Part shown: one piece after another, positions 39,056-47,672 of the stretch | How the letters are laid out: the number at the start of each line of letters is the position of its first letter | Position numbering within the stretch: the stretch's first letter is position 1 | Origin: Microvirga sp. TS319 | Lineage (GTDB): Bacteria > Pseudomonadota > Alphaproteobacteria > Rhizobiales > Beijerinckiaceae | Assembly: GCF_041276405.1 (NCBI RefSeq) | Contig: NZ_JBGGGT010000002.1 | Span: 1,773,001 to 1,837,000, forward strand | Length of the DNA stretch: 64,000 bases | Reading direction: 5' to 3' | Translations under genes and position numbers: made by a program | The notes under the pieces: model-generated | The model's database searches: none | Told to the model about the DNA's origin: nothing | What the model saw: the letters and a program-made list of their open reading frames with translations, nothing else

Positions 39056-39065
39056 ATGAATGGTT

Positions 39066-39170
39066 GCAGCATCGGACGTGCAATCGGACTCACATCCGAT
39101 GCTGTCAGCCGATGGTCTCGCGTATCTCTTCACGCAAAACCGGTGCCCACTTTTCACGTCCGATGCTCTA
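39066..39170. repeat. Composite intergenic repeat, type II, copy 4
   Basis: Unit C: CAGCATCGGACGTG with CACATCCGATGCTG at about 39066-39105; unit D reversed, ending CACGTCCGATGCTCTA. The last CTA is the TAG stop of the reverse-strand LysE gene (39168-39170). Confidence 0.78.
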
Positions 39171-39788
39171 GAAACCCAGATTGAAAGCGTTTGCGGCCAT
39201 CAGGAGTCCCAGCGCAGCCAGCATCAGGCCGGATGCCTTGTTGATGACGTTCAGAACCGTGATGCTCAGCCGCGAACGCAGGACCGCGACGCCGCCGCTC
39301 ACGATCAGCCACCATGTCACCGAGGCGGCGAACACGCCCGCGATCACGCTCGAAGCCGCCGTCGGCTCCGGTGCGGCGAGGGTCGGCAGCATGGTCATCA
39401 GAAGGGCCGGCATGAGAGGATTGAACAGGGCGCAGGCGACGGCGCTGCAATAGGAGGACAGAGCTCCGCACCCTTCGGCGATGGATCCCGCCAGCGATAT
39501 GGTTCGCCGCAGGATGCGGGCGCTGAGCCACAGGAGAAGGCAGGCCGAAAGGGCCGAGAGCACCGTATGGCTGTGGTCCATCGCCTTCACGATGAGTGGC
39601 CCGAAACCCATCACCGCGCAAGTCGTGTAGACGACCAGAACGGTGGCTGCGCCGAGCCCGGTGGTGAAACCGGCCAGGGCGCCGAACTTGAGCGCCCGTT
39701 GAATGCACAGCAGGCTCATGGGCCCGACCGGGATGGTGATCGCCAACCCGATGATTGCTCCGGACAGGAAAGCCGACATGCCGCTCAT
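39168..39788 (-). CDS. LysE family exporter
   Basis: A 206-residue inner-membrane protein with six hydrophobic segments and the family signature GLAITIPVGPMSLLCIQRAL near 13-32 followed by GLGAATVLVVYTT. LysE/RhtB proteins export amino acids such as lysine or homoserine; which substrate applies is not evident. The NPLMPALL motif in the middle corresponds to the usual NPK(A/T) segment, with the lysine missing. It stands alone. The TAG stop is on a repeat boundary. Confidence 0.87.
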   Translation of the reverse strand: MSGMSAFLSGAIIGLAITIPVGPMSLLCIQRALKFGALAGFTTGLGAATVLVVYTTCAVMGFGPLIVKAMDHSHTVLSALSACLLLWLSARILRRTISLAGSIAEGCGALSSYCSAVACALFNPLMPALLMTMLPTLAAPEPTAASSVIAGVFAASVTWWLIVSGGVAVLRSRLSITVLNVINKASGLMLAALGLLMAANAFNLGF

Positions 39789-39939
39789 GAGCGTGCCTCG
39801 CGCCGCCGTTCGTATCGGACGGCTCCGGCCTCAAGCGGCCTGGGCCCGTCTCAACAGGGAGGACAAGCGTAGCGAATCGCGCCGTGAGACGCGTCCCCCG
39901 TTTGGTGGAGACGCGTTTCCAGCCCGGTCGCGGCGTCTC

Positions 39940-41682
39940 TCAGGCGGCGGCCTTCATCTCGAACGTGGTGTCGTGGAACTGCGTGAGGGTCGAGCGGTGG
40001 CCGATGCTGAGGATGGTGGGCTTCCATGCAGCCTCCCGGAGCAGCGTATAGACCTGCCGCTCCGTGTCCTCGTCGAGGGCCGAGGTCGCCTCGTCGAGAA
40101 AGACCGTGCGGGGCTTCGCCAGCAGCACGCGGGCGAAGCCGAGGCGCTGCTGCTCGCCGCCGGAGAGACGCTGGCTCCATTGGTCGACCGTGTCGAGATG
40201 CGCCACGAGATGGCCGAGGCGCACCGCTTCGAGAACCCGCGCGATCTCCGCGTCGTCGGTCGAGGGCGCGGCCGGATAGAAGGCGGCCTGCCTCAGGGTT
40301 CCGAGCGGGATGTAGGGCTTCTGCGGCACGAAGAAGACGTCGCCCTCGGGGAAGGAGACCTGCCCGCTGGCATGGGGCCAGATGCCCGCCACGGCGCGCA
40401 GCAGCGTGCTCTTGCCCGCGCCCGACGGCCCTTTGATCAGCACGGCCTCGCCGGAGGCGGCCTCCATGGTCACGCCCGTGGTGATGACGCGCCGGTCGGG
40501 CAACGCGAGCGCGAGGTCGCGCACCACGAAGGTCTCGCCCTTGCGCTCCGTCGCGATGGCAGAGGGAACCGCCGCCTTCAGGACGTCGAGTTCGGCGCGG
40601 AAGCCCTTGAGGCGCTCGGTCGTCGCGCGCCATTGGGCGATCTGGCCGTAGCTCGTGATGAAGAAATTGAGGCAGGCCTGCACGGAGCCGCAGGCGGCCG
40701 CGATCTGCATCACCTGGGCGAAGCCGATCTGACCGTAGAAATAGCGCGGCGCCGCGAGCAGGAAGGGCAGGATGGTGCTGAACTGTCCGTGGGCATGGGC
40801 GAAGAGACCGATGGAGCGCTCGCGCCGCATGATGCCCCAAAAGTTCTGCACCACCTTGCTCCATCGGGCCCCGATGACGGCCGCCTCGCGCTCCTCGCCG
40901 CGATAGAACGCGATGGTCTCCGCATTCTCGCGCAGGCGCGCGAGGCTGTAGCGGAAGTCGCTTTCGAAGTTCTGGTTGGCGGTGTGGAGCTTGGCGAGCG
41001 GCTGGCCGATGAGATGCGTGAACCAGCTCGCCAGGAACGTGTAGCCGAACACCGCGAAGACCATGTATCCGGCGATGGAATAGCCCGCGATGGTGACGGT
41101 GCCGCTGAGCGACCAGAGAATGGCCGTGAAGGCCACGAGGCTGACCGCAACGTCCAGGAAGCCGACCACGAGATTGATCGTCTGCCCGGCGAAGAGGCCG
41201 AGATCCTCCACGATCCGCTGATCGGGGTTGACGCCATGCGCATCGCCGATCTGCAGGCGGTAATAGGCACGGTTGGCGAGCCAATCCTGCGTGTAGCGGC
41301 GCACCAGCCAGTCGCGCCAGCGCAGCTTCAGGCTCTCGGACACCCAATGGGAATAGACGAGGGTCGCGATGAAGCTGCCGGCGATCAGCGCGAAGACGCC
41401 GATCTGCTTAGCGAATTCCGCGATGTCGCGGTGCTCGATGGCCGCGTAGAAGCTCGCATACCAGTTGTTCTGCTGCACGCAGATCCAGACGGCCGTAAAC
41501 TTGATGGCGAGGAGGAGCGCGAGCATGCGCCGCGCATAGGACTTCTCCTCCGAATGCCAGTAGGGCCGGGCGAGGATCCAGACGTCCCGAAGAAATGCGT
41601 TGCGAAGAGGGAAGGAGGCGAGGACAGCGGACAGCCGTCCCCGTTGCGCCGAAGGTGCCGGCGCGGCCGTTTGAATGAACAT
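39940..41682 (-). CDS. ABC transporter, fused SbmA/BacA-like permease and ATPase
   Basis: A 580-residue half-transporter. Residues about 25-340 form a six-helix ABC_membrane_2 domain related to SbmA/BacA and YddA (ILARPYWHSEEK near 35, VCVQQNNWYASFYAAIE-like region near 65). The ATPase domain has Walker A KGPSGAGKST near 408, signature LSGGEQQRL and Walker B TVFLDEATSALDE. Such fused proteins act as homodimers; related ones move peptides, vitamins or very-long-chain fatty acids, and the substrate is unknown here. No partner genes adjoin it. Confidence 0.9.
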   Translation of the reverse strand: MFIQTAAPAPSAQRGRLSAVLASFPLRNAFLRDVWILARPYWHSEEKSYARRMLALLLAIKFTAVWICVQQNNWYASFYAAIEHRDIAEFAKQIGVFALIAGSFIATLVYSHWVSESLKLRWRDWLVRRYTQDWLANRAYYRLQIGDAHGVNPDQRIVEDLGLFAGQTINLVVGFLDVAVSLVAFTAILWSLSGTVTIAGYSIAGYMVFAVFGYTFLASWFTHLIGQPLAKLHTANQNFESDFRYSLARLRENAETIAFYRGEEREAAVIGARWSKVVQNFWGIMRRERSIGLFAHAHGQFSTILPFLLAAPRYFYGQIGFAQVMQIAAACGSVQACLNFFITSYGQIAQWRATTERLKGFRAELDVLKAAVPSAIATERKGETFVVRDLALALPDRRVITTGVTMEAASGEAVLIKGPSGAGKSTLLRAVAGIWPHASGQVSFPEGDVFFVPQKPYIPLGTLRQAAFYPAAPSTDDAEIARVLEAVRLGHLVAHLDTVDQWSQRLSGGEQQRLGFARVLLAKPRTVFLDEATSALDEDTERQVYTLLREAAWKPTILSIGHRSTLTQFHDTTFEMKAAA

Positions 41683-41926
41683 GGATAGGCCCCGCGCAAC
41701 CCGCCACGCCGGAACTCTGACGGTCCTGTGCGCGACGCGTTACCCTTGAGATCCCGCCGGGGCGCCGCATTCCGCGTGTCGCCTCAAGCAGAAAAATGTG
41801 ATGTGCTTTGAGTATTCGGTGTGAGAAGAAGGCGCTTCTCAAGCATTCGCCGGCGAGGCGAAGTCCTGATGGGGCGATGATTAGCGCTTCCAAAATGAAC
41901 TTCTGCTGAAGAATCCAGTGCCGGCG

Positions 41927-41944
41927 CGCCGCACATGTGCGGCG
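41927..41944. repeat. Perfect 18-bp palindrome
   Basis: CGCCGCACATGTGCGGCG reads the same on both strands. It has no loop, so a dimeric protein operator is as likely as a hairpin. It lies 245 bases upstream of the ABC gene start. Confidence 0.5.
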
Positions 41945-41951
41945 GACAAGC

Positions 41952-41978
41952 AAAAAGGCAGCCCGAGGGGGCCGCCTT
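41952..41978 (-). terminator. Reverse-strand intrinsic terminator
   Basis: On the reverse strand AAGGCGGCCC (41978-41969) pairs with GGGCTGCCTT (41964-41955, one G-U pair) and is followed by TTTTTG. It would end transcripts reading out of the SDR gene 200 bases upstream, or an unrecognised short RNA between. Confidence 0.6.
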
Positions 41979-42009
41979 CAGTAAACGGCCAATATGTCGC
42001 AGGGGGCGC

Positions 42010-42186
42010 CAGCGCATCGTGCGAAAAAGTGGCTCCGGTTTTCCGCAAGAACGATGCGCTCATCCAAGACAGGAGCATCGTGCGAAAAAGTAGCCCCGGT
42101 TTTTCGCAAGAACGATGGGCTCACCCAAGACGGGAGCATAGGATCGATCCCGAAAGTGGATTCCTCTTCCCGCGTCCGATGCTCTA
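42010..42186. repeat. Composite intergenic repeat, type I, copy 5 (three units)
   Basis: Two short units in tandem, each of the form GCATCGTGCGAAAAAGT...GCAAGAACGATG, then a reversed A-like unit ending GCGTCCGATGCTCTA. The final CTA is the TAG stop of the SDR gene (42184-42186). The tandem duplication is unique among the copies here. Confidence 0.78.
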
Positions 42187-42927
42187 GGCGGGCAATTGCG
42201 GCGCGACGACCTTCCCGTCCTGCTTGAAGTCGTAGATCTTGCCCGTCTCGGTCCAGGAGGGTAGGGCGAGCTTCACGATGTGGGGCGCAAGGTCCTCGGG
42301 GGTCTTGAGGGTCAGCGGATCCTCGCCCGGCATGGCGGCGCGGCGCATCGAAGTGCGAAGCGCGCCCGGGCTCAGGAGCATGACCTTGACCGGGGTCGTC
42401 GCCGTTTCGGCGGCATAGGTGCGTACGAGGGCCTCAAGGGCGGCCTTGGACACCGAATAGACGCCCCAATAGGCCTTGCACGAATGGGCGGCGCCCGAGG
42501 TCAGGAAGATCGCGCGTCCGGCGTCGGACGCGCGCAGAAGCGGATCGAAGGAGCGGATCAGGCGGTAATTGGCCGTGACGTTGACGGTCATCACCTCGTC
42601 CCAGACCGGCTGGTCGACATGGGTGATCGGTGCCAGCTCGCCGAGCTGACCGGCATTGCCGAGGAGAATGTCGAGCTTGCCCCAGCGCTCGTAGATCGCG
42701 GCCCCGAGGCGGTCGAGGGCGTCGAGATCCTTCAGGTTCACCGGAACGAGGGTCGCGGACGACCCTCTCGCGCGGATCTCGTCGTCGAGGCTCTCGAGCG
42801 CGCCCTGCGTGCGGGCCAGGGCGATGATGTGCGCACCGGCCTCGGCCAGGGCCAGGGCGGCCGCACGGCCGATGCCGCGCGATGCGCCGGTGACGACCGC
42901 CACGCGATTGAGAAGGGGTTTGTCCAT
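42184..42927 (-). CDS. SDR family NAD(P)-dependent oxidoreductase
   Basis: A 247-residue classical short-chain dehydrogenase. The cofactor motif TGASRGIGRAAA is at 13-24, the LLGNAGQLG variant of NNAG near 87, and the catalytic Ser/Tyr/Lys set in TSGAAHS...YSVSKAA near 142-160. In alphaproteobacteria an SDR commonly follows cvpA-purF, as here, though its substrate is not known to me. A type I repeat separates it from purF, so co-transcription is not certain. Confidence 0.9.
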   Translation of the reverse strand: MDKPLLNRVAVVTGASRGIGRAAALALAEAGAHIIALARTQGALESLDDEIRARGSSATLVPVNLKDLDALDRLGAAIYERWGKLDILLGNAGQLGELAPITHVDQPVWDEVMTVNVTANYRLIRSFDPLLRASDAGRAIFLTSGAAHSCKAYWGVYSVSKAALEALVRTYAAETATTPVKVMLLSPGALRTSMRRAAMPGEDPLTLKTPEDLAPHIVKLALPSWTETGKIYDFKQDGKVVAPQLPA

Positions 42928-43028
42928 GAGACGTCCTCAGAGCATGTTTCGGCGAAGGAGATCCGGTTTGCCATCGGCACTATGGGTCGAACCAGGGCAC
43001 GACGTGATTCCACGCAAGTGGGACAGGT

Positions 43029-43167
43029 CTAGCGCATCGTGCGGAAAAGTGGACCCGGTTTTCGCGAACGCGGCTCTCCGGGTCCGCTCGAACGATGCTC
43101 CGTTCTCGAGTGGGAGCATCGGATTCGAGCCCAAAAGTGCAAATCCACTTCCTGCGTCCGATGTCTA
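43029..43167. repeat. Composite intergenic repeat, type I, copy 6
   Basis: Left end TCTAGCGCATCGTGCGG, internal GGACCC/GGGTCC arms and AACGATGCTCC; the second unit begins GGGAGCATCGGA and ends GTCCGATGTCTAG. Both ends are CTAG; the right CTA is the purF TAG stop (43165-43167). Confidence 0.82.
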
Positions 43168-44655
43168 GTCGGCTTCGGCCAGCAGGGCGAGGCGGCGCGG
43201 CGTGGCGACGGAGAGGTCCGTCAGGGCCGTCGGATAATCGCCCGTGAAGCAATGGTCGGTGAATTGCGGCTGCGCCGGGTTGCGGCCCTTCTCGCCCATG
43301 GCCCGGTAGATGCCCTCGATGGACAGGAAGGCCAGCGAATCCGCCCCGATATATTCCCGCATCTGCTCGAGGTCGTGAGTCGCTGCGAGCAGCTTCTCCT
43401 TCTCCGGCGTGTCGATGCCGTAGAAATCGGGATGGGTGATCGGCGGGCTCGCGATGCGGAAATGCACTTCCTTCGCGCCCGCCTCGCGCATCATGCGCAC
43501 GATCTTCACCGAGGTCGTGCCGCGCACGAGGCTGTCGTCGACCAGTACGATGCGCCGGCCTTCGATGGCGGCGCGGTTGGCGGAGTGCTTCATGCGAACG
43601 CCGAGCTCGCGCACCGACTGGGTCGGCTGAATGAAGGTGCGGCCCACGTAATGGTTGCGGATGATGCCGAGCTCATAGGGCAGGCCGCAGCTCTGGGCGA
43701 AGCCCAAAGCCGCCGGAACGCCGGAATCCGGCACCGGGATGACCACGTCCGCGTCGGCCGGGGATTCCGTGGCGAGTTCCCGGCCCATGCCCTTGCGAAC
43801 CTCATAGACGCTGCGGCCGTTCACGATGGAATCGGGGCGGGCGAAATAGATGTATTCGAAGATGCAGGGGCGCGGCGGCACCTTCTCGGCGAACCGGAAG
43901 GATTCGATGCCCTCGTCCGAGATCACGACGCATTCGCCGTTCTCGACGTCGCGGATGAAGCGGGCTCCGATGATGTCGAGCGCGCAGGTCTCGGAGGCGA
44001 GGATGTAGCGGCCGTCGAGCTCACCGAGCACCAGCGGGCGGATGCCCATCGGATCGCGGGCGCCGATCAGCTTCTTGTTGGTGAGGGCCACGAGAGCATA
44101 GGCGCCTTCGATCTTCTGGATCGCCTCGACGAAGCGGTCCACGACCCGGTCCTTGCGGCTGCGGGCCACGAGGTGGACGATCACCTCCGTATCCGTGGTG
44201 GACTGGCAGATCGCGCCATCGCGGATCAGGTTGCGGCGAAGGGTCAGGCCGTTGGTGAGATTGCCGTTATGGGCGACGGCGAAGCCGCCCCCGTCGAGCT
44301 CGGCAAAGAGGGGCTGAACGTTGCGCAGGACCGTCTCGCCGGTGGTCGAGTAGCGCACGTGACCGATTGCGGAAACGCCCGCGAGCCGCTCGATGGTTCC
44401 CCGGTCGGAGAAGCTGTCACCGACGAGGCCGAGCTTGCGTTCGGAGTGGAAAACGTCGCCGTCGAAGGAGACGATGCCGGCCGCCTCCTGTCCGCGATGC
44501 TGGAGGGCGTGAAGCCCAAGAGCGGTGATCGCCGCCGCATCCGGATGGCCGTAGATGCCGAACACGCCGCATTCTTCACGCAGGGTATCGCCGTCGAGGT
44601 CGAGGTCCACCTTCTTAGGGGTGACCTGCCACGTCTCAGACCTGGAAGACATCAT
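43165..44655 (-). CDS. purF: Amidophosphoribosyltransferase
   Basis: A 496-residue enzyme catalysing the first step of purine synthesis (PRPP plus glutamine to phosphoribosylamine). The N-terminal nucleophile amidotransferase domain starts at Cys29 in EECGVFGIYGH, implying removal of a 28-residue propeptide; LQHRGQEAAGI and HNGNLTNG follow. The phosphoribosyltransferase domain has RIVLVDDSLVRGTTS near 355. Double ATG at 44655/44652. It lies 109 bases after cvpA, the same order as in E. coli. Confidence 0.96.
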   Translation of the reverse strand: MMSSRSETWQVTPKKVDLDLDGDTLREECGVFGIYGHPDAAAITALGLHALQHRGQEAAGIVSFDGDVFHSERKLGLVGDSFSDRGTIERLAGVSAIGHVRYSTTGETVLRNVQPLFAELDGGGFAVAHNGNLTNGLTLRRNLIRDGAICQSTTDTEVIVHLVARSRKDRVVDRFVEAIQKIEGAYALVALTNKKLIGARDPMGIRPLVLGELDGRYILASETCALDIIGARFIRDVENGECVVISDEGIESFRFAEKVPPRPCIFEYIYFARPDSIVNGRSVYEVRKGMGRELATESPADADVVIPVPDSGVPAALGFAQSCGLPYELGIIRNHYVGRTFIQPTQSVRELGVRMKHSANRAAIEGRRIVLVDDSLVRGTTSVKIVRMMREAGAKEVHFRIASPPITHPDFYGIDTPEKEKLLAATHDLEQMREYIGADSLAFLSIEGIYRAMGEKGRNPAQPQFTDHCFTGDYPTALTDLSVATPRRLALLAEAD

Positions 44656-44764
44656 GCTTTCCTTGGGATCCGCGCCCTTAGCCGACGCGGCCTCTATCTA
44701 ATCGTCCTGAGGCCAAAGGCCAATGGGTTTTCCTGTCGCTCTTCAAAGAGTGAACAGGAGGGGC

Positions 44765-45379
44765 TCACCCCCGGCGCTGTGGCGTCTGCGGGGCGGGCGA
44801 GGCCGGGGCGGGCGCCGCGCCGCGCTGCGGATCGGGCTCGGCCGGCTCCACGGGCTCGTTCTCCGGCGCGGCCGGCTTCTTGAGCTTCTGGATGAGGGCT
44901 TCCGCGTTCTCGGGCAGCATGGCGATGATGCTGTCGCGGGTATTTTCCATGGCTGGGCGGGTCTTCGAGGCGGTCGCCCATTCGGGCTCCTTGCCCTGGA
45001 GCAGCCAGCTCAGGAAAGCCCAGCCGATCACGCAGATCAGGAAGCCGCGAGCGGCTCCGAAGACGAGGCCGAGCGTGCGGTCGATGGCTCCGATGCGGGA
45101 ATCGAGGATCATGTCCGAAATCTGGACCGTGATGATCGAGACGATGATCAGGGTGATCACGAAGATGCCGCCGATGGCCGCCACGAGGGCGACCGTATGG
45201 CTGCTGATATATTGCTGCGCGATGGGAAGGGCGGTGGGGTGCAGGTACCAGGCCGCGGCGGCGGCCACGACCCAGGCCACGATGGCCAGAACCTCGCGGG
45301 TGAAGCCGCGGACGGCCGCCAGGAGAGCCGAGATCAGGACAATTCCGATGACGACGAGGTCCAGAACAGAAAAGGGCAT
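44765..45379 (-). CDS. cvpA: CvpA family membrane protein
   Basis: A 204-residue inner-membrane protein with four hydrophobic segments in the first 125 residues (DLVVIGIVLISALLAAVRGF near 7-26; IGAIDRTLGLVFGAARG near 95-112) and a Pro/Ala/Glu-rich cytoplasmic tail. CvpA is needed for colicin V production in E. coli and for envelope homeostasis more generally. It precedes purF. A terminator-like hairpin lies 130 bases upstream of its start, described separately. Confidence 0.92.
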   Translation of the reverse strand: MPFSVLDLVVIGIVLISALLAAVRGFTREVLAIVAWVVAAAAAWYLHPTALPIAQQYISSHTVALVAAIGGIFVITLIIVSIITVQISDMILDSRIGAIDRTLGLVFGAARGFLICVIGWAFLSWLLQGKEPEWATASKTRPAMENTRDSIIAMLPENAEALIQKLKKPAAPENEPVEPAEPDPQRGAAPAPASPAPQTPQRRG

Positions 45380-45505
45380 GAGCCGAGCCTACGCAGAAAC
45401 AGGGACAAGGGCCGCATTCGCGGAACGAGGCCAGGCTGTATAGCCTTAAGAGATGCTTTCGTCACCCCTATGCTGCCCGTGTGCCCCCCGAAAGAGCCCG
45501 GACAC

Positions 45506-45533
45506 AAAAAGACCCCGGCGAACGTCGCCGGGG
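45506..45533 (-). terminator. Strong reverse-strand terminator upstream of cvpA
   Basis: CCCCGGCGA (45533-45525 on the reverse strand) pairs perfectly with TCGCCGGGG (45521-45513) over a three-base loop, followed by TCTTTTTG. No recognised gene ends just before it. Confidence 0.75.
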
Positions 45534-45600
45534 CCAGGGGGAGAGGAGTGACTGTCAACTCTTGCGACACGCATATGTGCCCAAAAAGTTCTCGATCCAG
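45506..45600 (-). ncRNA. Candidate small RNA or leader with terminator
   Basis: On the reverse strand a promoter-like region (TTGACC at 45627-45622, TATACG at 45607-45602, though only 14 bases apart) is followed by about 65 bases that include a C/U-rich, potentially unpaired CACTCCTCTCCCCC run and then the terminator hairpin. A C/U-rich anti-Shine-Dalgarno segment ahead of an intrinsic terminator is the form of several Hfq-dependent alphaproteobacterial small RNAs. It could also be an attenuated cvpA leader or carry a short peptide (ATG at about 45573). No family match can be claimed. Confidence 0.35.
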
Positions 45601-45706
45601 ACGTATAAGATTGCCGTGTGAGGTCAATTAGACCGGATGGCCTAATGCCCAGCTTGGGAGGTATCGTCACCTTGGTCGAAAGCCGCGCCGTGGGATCTCG
45701 GGCCGA

Positions 45707-45809
45707 CAGCATCGAACGCAAAAGTGGGAACCGGTTTTGCGGGAAAAGATGCTCAAGATGGTAGAGTGACAGCATCGGATGTGGGTTCGATGTCACGTCC
45801 GATGCGCTG
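45707..45809. repeat. Composite intergenic repeat, type II, copy 5
   Basis: Unit D: AGCATCGAACGCAAAAGTGGG with TTTTGCGGGAAAAGATGCTC; unit C: CAGCATCGGATGTGGG with GTCACGTCCGATGCGCTG. It ends 43 bases before ATG 45853. Confidence 0.75.
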
Positions 45810-45852
45810 GAGGTCCCAGCGACGTACCTGGTTTCCCGTCACGGAGGCGAAT

Positions 45853-46239
45853 ATGACGGATGATGAGAAGGCGATCAGGGAGCTTGTCGCGGCATGGATG
45901 GCGGCGAGCCTGGAGGGCAATGTCGCCAAGGTCCTGTCCCTGATGACCGAGGACGTGATCTTCATGGTGCCGGGCCGGGACCCGTTCGGCAGGGAGGCCT
46001 TCGCCGCCGCCTCGCGGAGCATGGAAGGAATGCGCCTGGAGGGAACGAGCGACATTCTGGAATTGCAGGTGATGGGCGACTGGGCGTTCATGCGATGCCA
46101 CATCGACATGACGATCACGCCTCCGAACGCCCGAGAGCCGGTGCGCCGGTCGGGGCACACGCTGACGCTTCTGCGCAAGGGGGCCGATGGCCGGTGGCGG
46201 CTCGCCCGCGACGCGAATCTCCTGGCGGCGCGCGGCTGA
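45853..46239 (+). CDS. SgcJ/EcaC (SnoaL-like) family protein
   Basis: A 128-residue cone-fold protein of the NTF2/SnoaL superfamily. Typical features are an N-terminal helix EKAIRELVAAWMAASLEGNVAKVLSLM (in part), the TEDVIFMVPG strand, and the C-terminal RSGHTLTLLRKGADGRW strand pair. Family members are often called SgcJ/EcaC oxidoreductases but few have a known reaction. GGAGGCGA lies just ahead of ATG 45853. It converges with radA with 32 bases between stops. Confidence 0.85.
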   Translation: MTDDEKAIRELVAAWMAASLEGNVAKVLSLMTEDVIFMVPGRDPFGREAFAAASRSMEGMRLEGTSDILELQVMGDWAFMRCHIDMTITPPNAREPVRRSGHTLTLLRKGADGRWRLARDANLLAARG

Positions 46240-46271
46240 CGGCGGCTGCTTCTCCCGCGCCGGAAGAGGTT

Positions 46272-47672
46272 TCAGGAGGCCCTGCGCCGACGCGCGGCGA
46301 TTCCCGCGACCAGATCGGTGATGTGGCCGATCGACGAGGTGGCGAGCGGGAGCTTCTCCCGCTTGTTCTTGTCGAGGCGGGGCGCCGGGGAGACGGCGCC
46401 GGAAAAGCCGAGCTTGGCCGCTTCCTTCAGCCGGGCCTGCTCCTGGGCCACGGGCCGGATTGCGCCGGAGAGGCCCAGCTCGCCGAAATACACCGTGTCG
46501 GGCGGCAGCGGATTGCCGGACAGGGACGACACGAGGGCGGCGGCGGCCGCGAGATCCGCCGCCGGCTCGGTGATCCGCAGGCCACCCGCAACGTTCAGGT
46601 AGACGTCGTGCATGCCGAGCTTCAGGCCGCCGTGGGCCTCGAGCACCGCGAGCACCATGGACAGGCGGCTCTGGTCCCAGCCGACCACGGCCCGGCGCGG
46701 CGTCCCGAGGGAGGAGGGGGCGACGAGCGCCTGGATCTCGACGAGAAGCGGGCGCGTGCCTTCCATGCCGGCGAAGACGGCGGTACCGGCAGTCGCCATG
46801 TCGCGCCCGGCGAGAAAGAGTTCGGAGGGGTTGGGGACCTCGCGCAGGCCCTGATCGGACATTTCGAAGACGCCGATCTCGTCGGTGGGGCCGAAGCGGT
46901 TCTTCACCGCGCGCAGGATGCGGAAATGATGGCCCGTATCGCCCTCGAACGACACCACGGCGTCGACCATGTGCTCGACGACGCGGGGACCGGCGATCTG
47001 TCCGTCCTTGGTGACGTGGCCCACGAGAATGACGGAGGTGCCGGTCGTCTTCGCGAATCGGATGAGCGCCTGGGCCGAGCCCCGCACCTGGGTGACCGTG
47101 CCGGGGGCCGATTCGACCGTCTCGGTCCACATGGTCTGGATCGAGTCGATGATCGCGAGCGCGGGCGGGCGGCCCTGGCTCAAGGTGGCCACGATGTCCT
47201 CGACATTGGTCTCCGAGGCGAGTTCCACCGGCGACAGGCCGAGGCCGAGCCGTTCCGCGCGCAGGCGCACCTGCCCGACCGCTTCCTCGCCCGAGATATA
47301 GGCTACACGCTCGCCGCGGTTGGCGAGGGCGGCGGAAGCCTGCATGAGCAGCGTCGACTTGCCGATTCCCGGATCGCCGCCGAGCAGGATGATCGAGCCG
47401 TGCACGAAGCCGCCGCCGGTCACCCGGTCGAGCTCCGCGATTCCGGACGGCGTACGGGGAGCTTCCTTGGTTTCCCCGGAGAGACCTTCGAGCGGGAAGA
47501 TGCGGCCCTTGGCGCGCGAGGGGCGCGTCGCGACGGGGCCCGACATGGGGCTCGCGGAGCCCGCTTCCTCGACGATGGTGTTCCATCCGCCGCAGGCTTC
47601 GCACTTGCCCTTCCAGCGGTTGTAGACCGCACCGCATTCCTGGCAGACGAAAGACGGGTGACGCTTGGCCAT
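46272..47672 (-). CDS. radA: DNA repair protein RadA
   Basis: A 466-residue RecA-like helicase that drives branch migration in recombination. An N-terminal C4 zinc finger (CQECGAVYNRWKGKCEAC at about 10-27), RecA-like ATPase core with GGDPGIGKST near 95 and the RadA-specific KNRFG near 265, then a C-terminal Lon-protease-like domain. Its ATG at 47672 shares one base with the alr stop (TGATG), so translation is coupled to alr. Confidence 0.96.
   Translation of the reverse strand: MAKRHPSFVCQECGAVYNRWKGKCEACGGWNTIVEEAGSASPMSGPVATRPSRAKGRIFPLEGLSGETKEAPRTPSGIAELDRVTGGGFVHGSIILLGGDPGIGKSTLLMQASAALANRGERVAYISGEEAVGQVRLRAERLGLGLSPVELASETNVEDIVATLSQGRPPALAIIDSIQTMWTETVESAPGTVTQVRGSAQALIRFAKTTGTSVILVGHVTKDGQIAGPRVVEHMVDAVVSFEGDTGHHFRILRAVKNRFGPTDEIGVFEMSDQGLREVPNPSELFLAGRDMATAGTAVFAGMEGTRPLLVEIQALVAPSSLGTPRRAVVGWDQSRLSMVLAVLEAHGGLKLGMHDVYLNVAGGLRITEPAADLAAAAALVSSLSGNPLPPDTVYFGELGLSGAIRPVAQEQARLKEAAKLGFSGAVSPAPRLDKNKREKLPLATSSIGHITDLVAGIAARRRRAS

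Larger units (their letters stand above)
41683..42183. other. Intergenic region between the SDR and ABC genes
   Basis: These 501 bases contain a perfect 18-bp palindrome at 41927-41944, a reverse-strand terminator at 41952-41978 and a three-unit type I repeat at 42010-42186. The AT-richer part at 41790-41910 is a candidate promoter region for the ABC gene. I find no convincing gene. Confidence 0.45.
45380..45852. other. Intergenic region upstream of cvpA
   Basis: These 473 bases between divergent genes hold the cvpA 5' region, a candidate reverse-strand small RNA ending in a strong terminator (45506-45600), an AT-rich stretch around 45600-45630 and a type II composite repeat at 45707-45809. 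Confidence 0.5.

Noticed and set aside
45446..45796. Reverse frame across the cvpA upstream region
   Set aside because: It passes through the terminator and repeat; only a very short peptide from the inner ATG near 45573 could be real.
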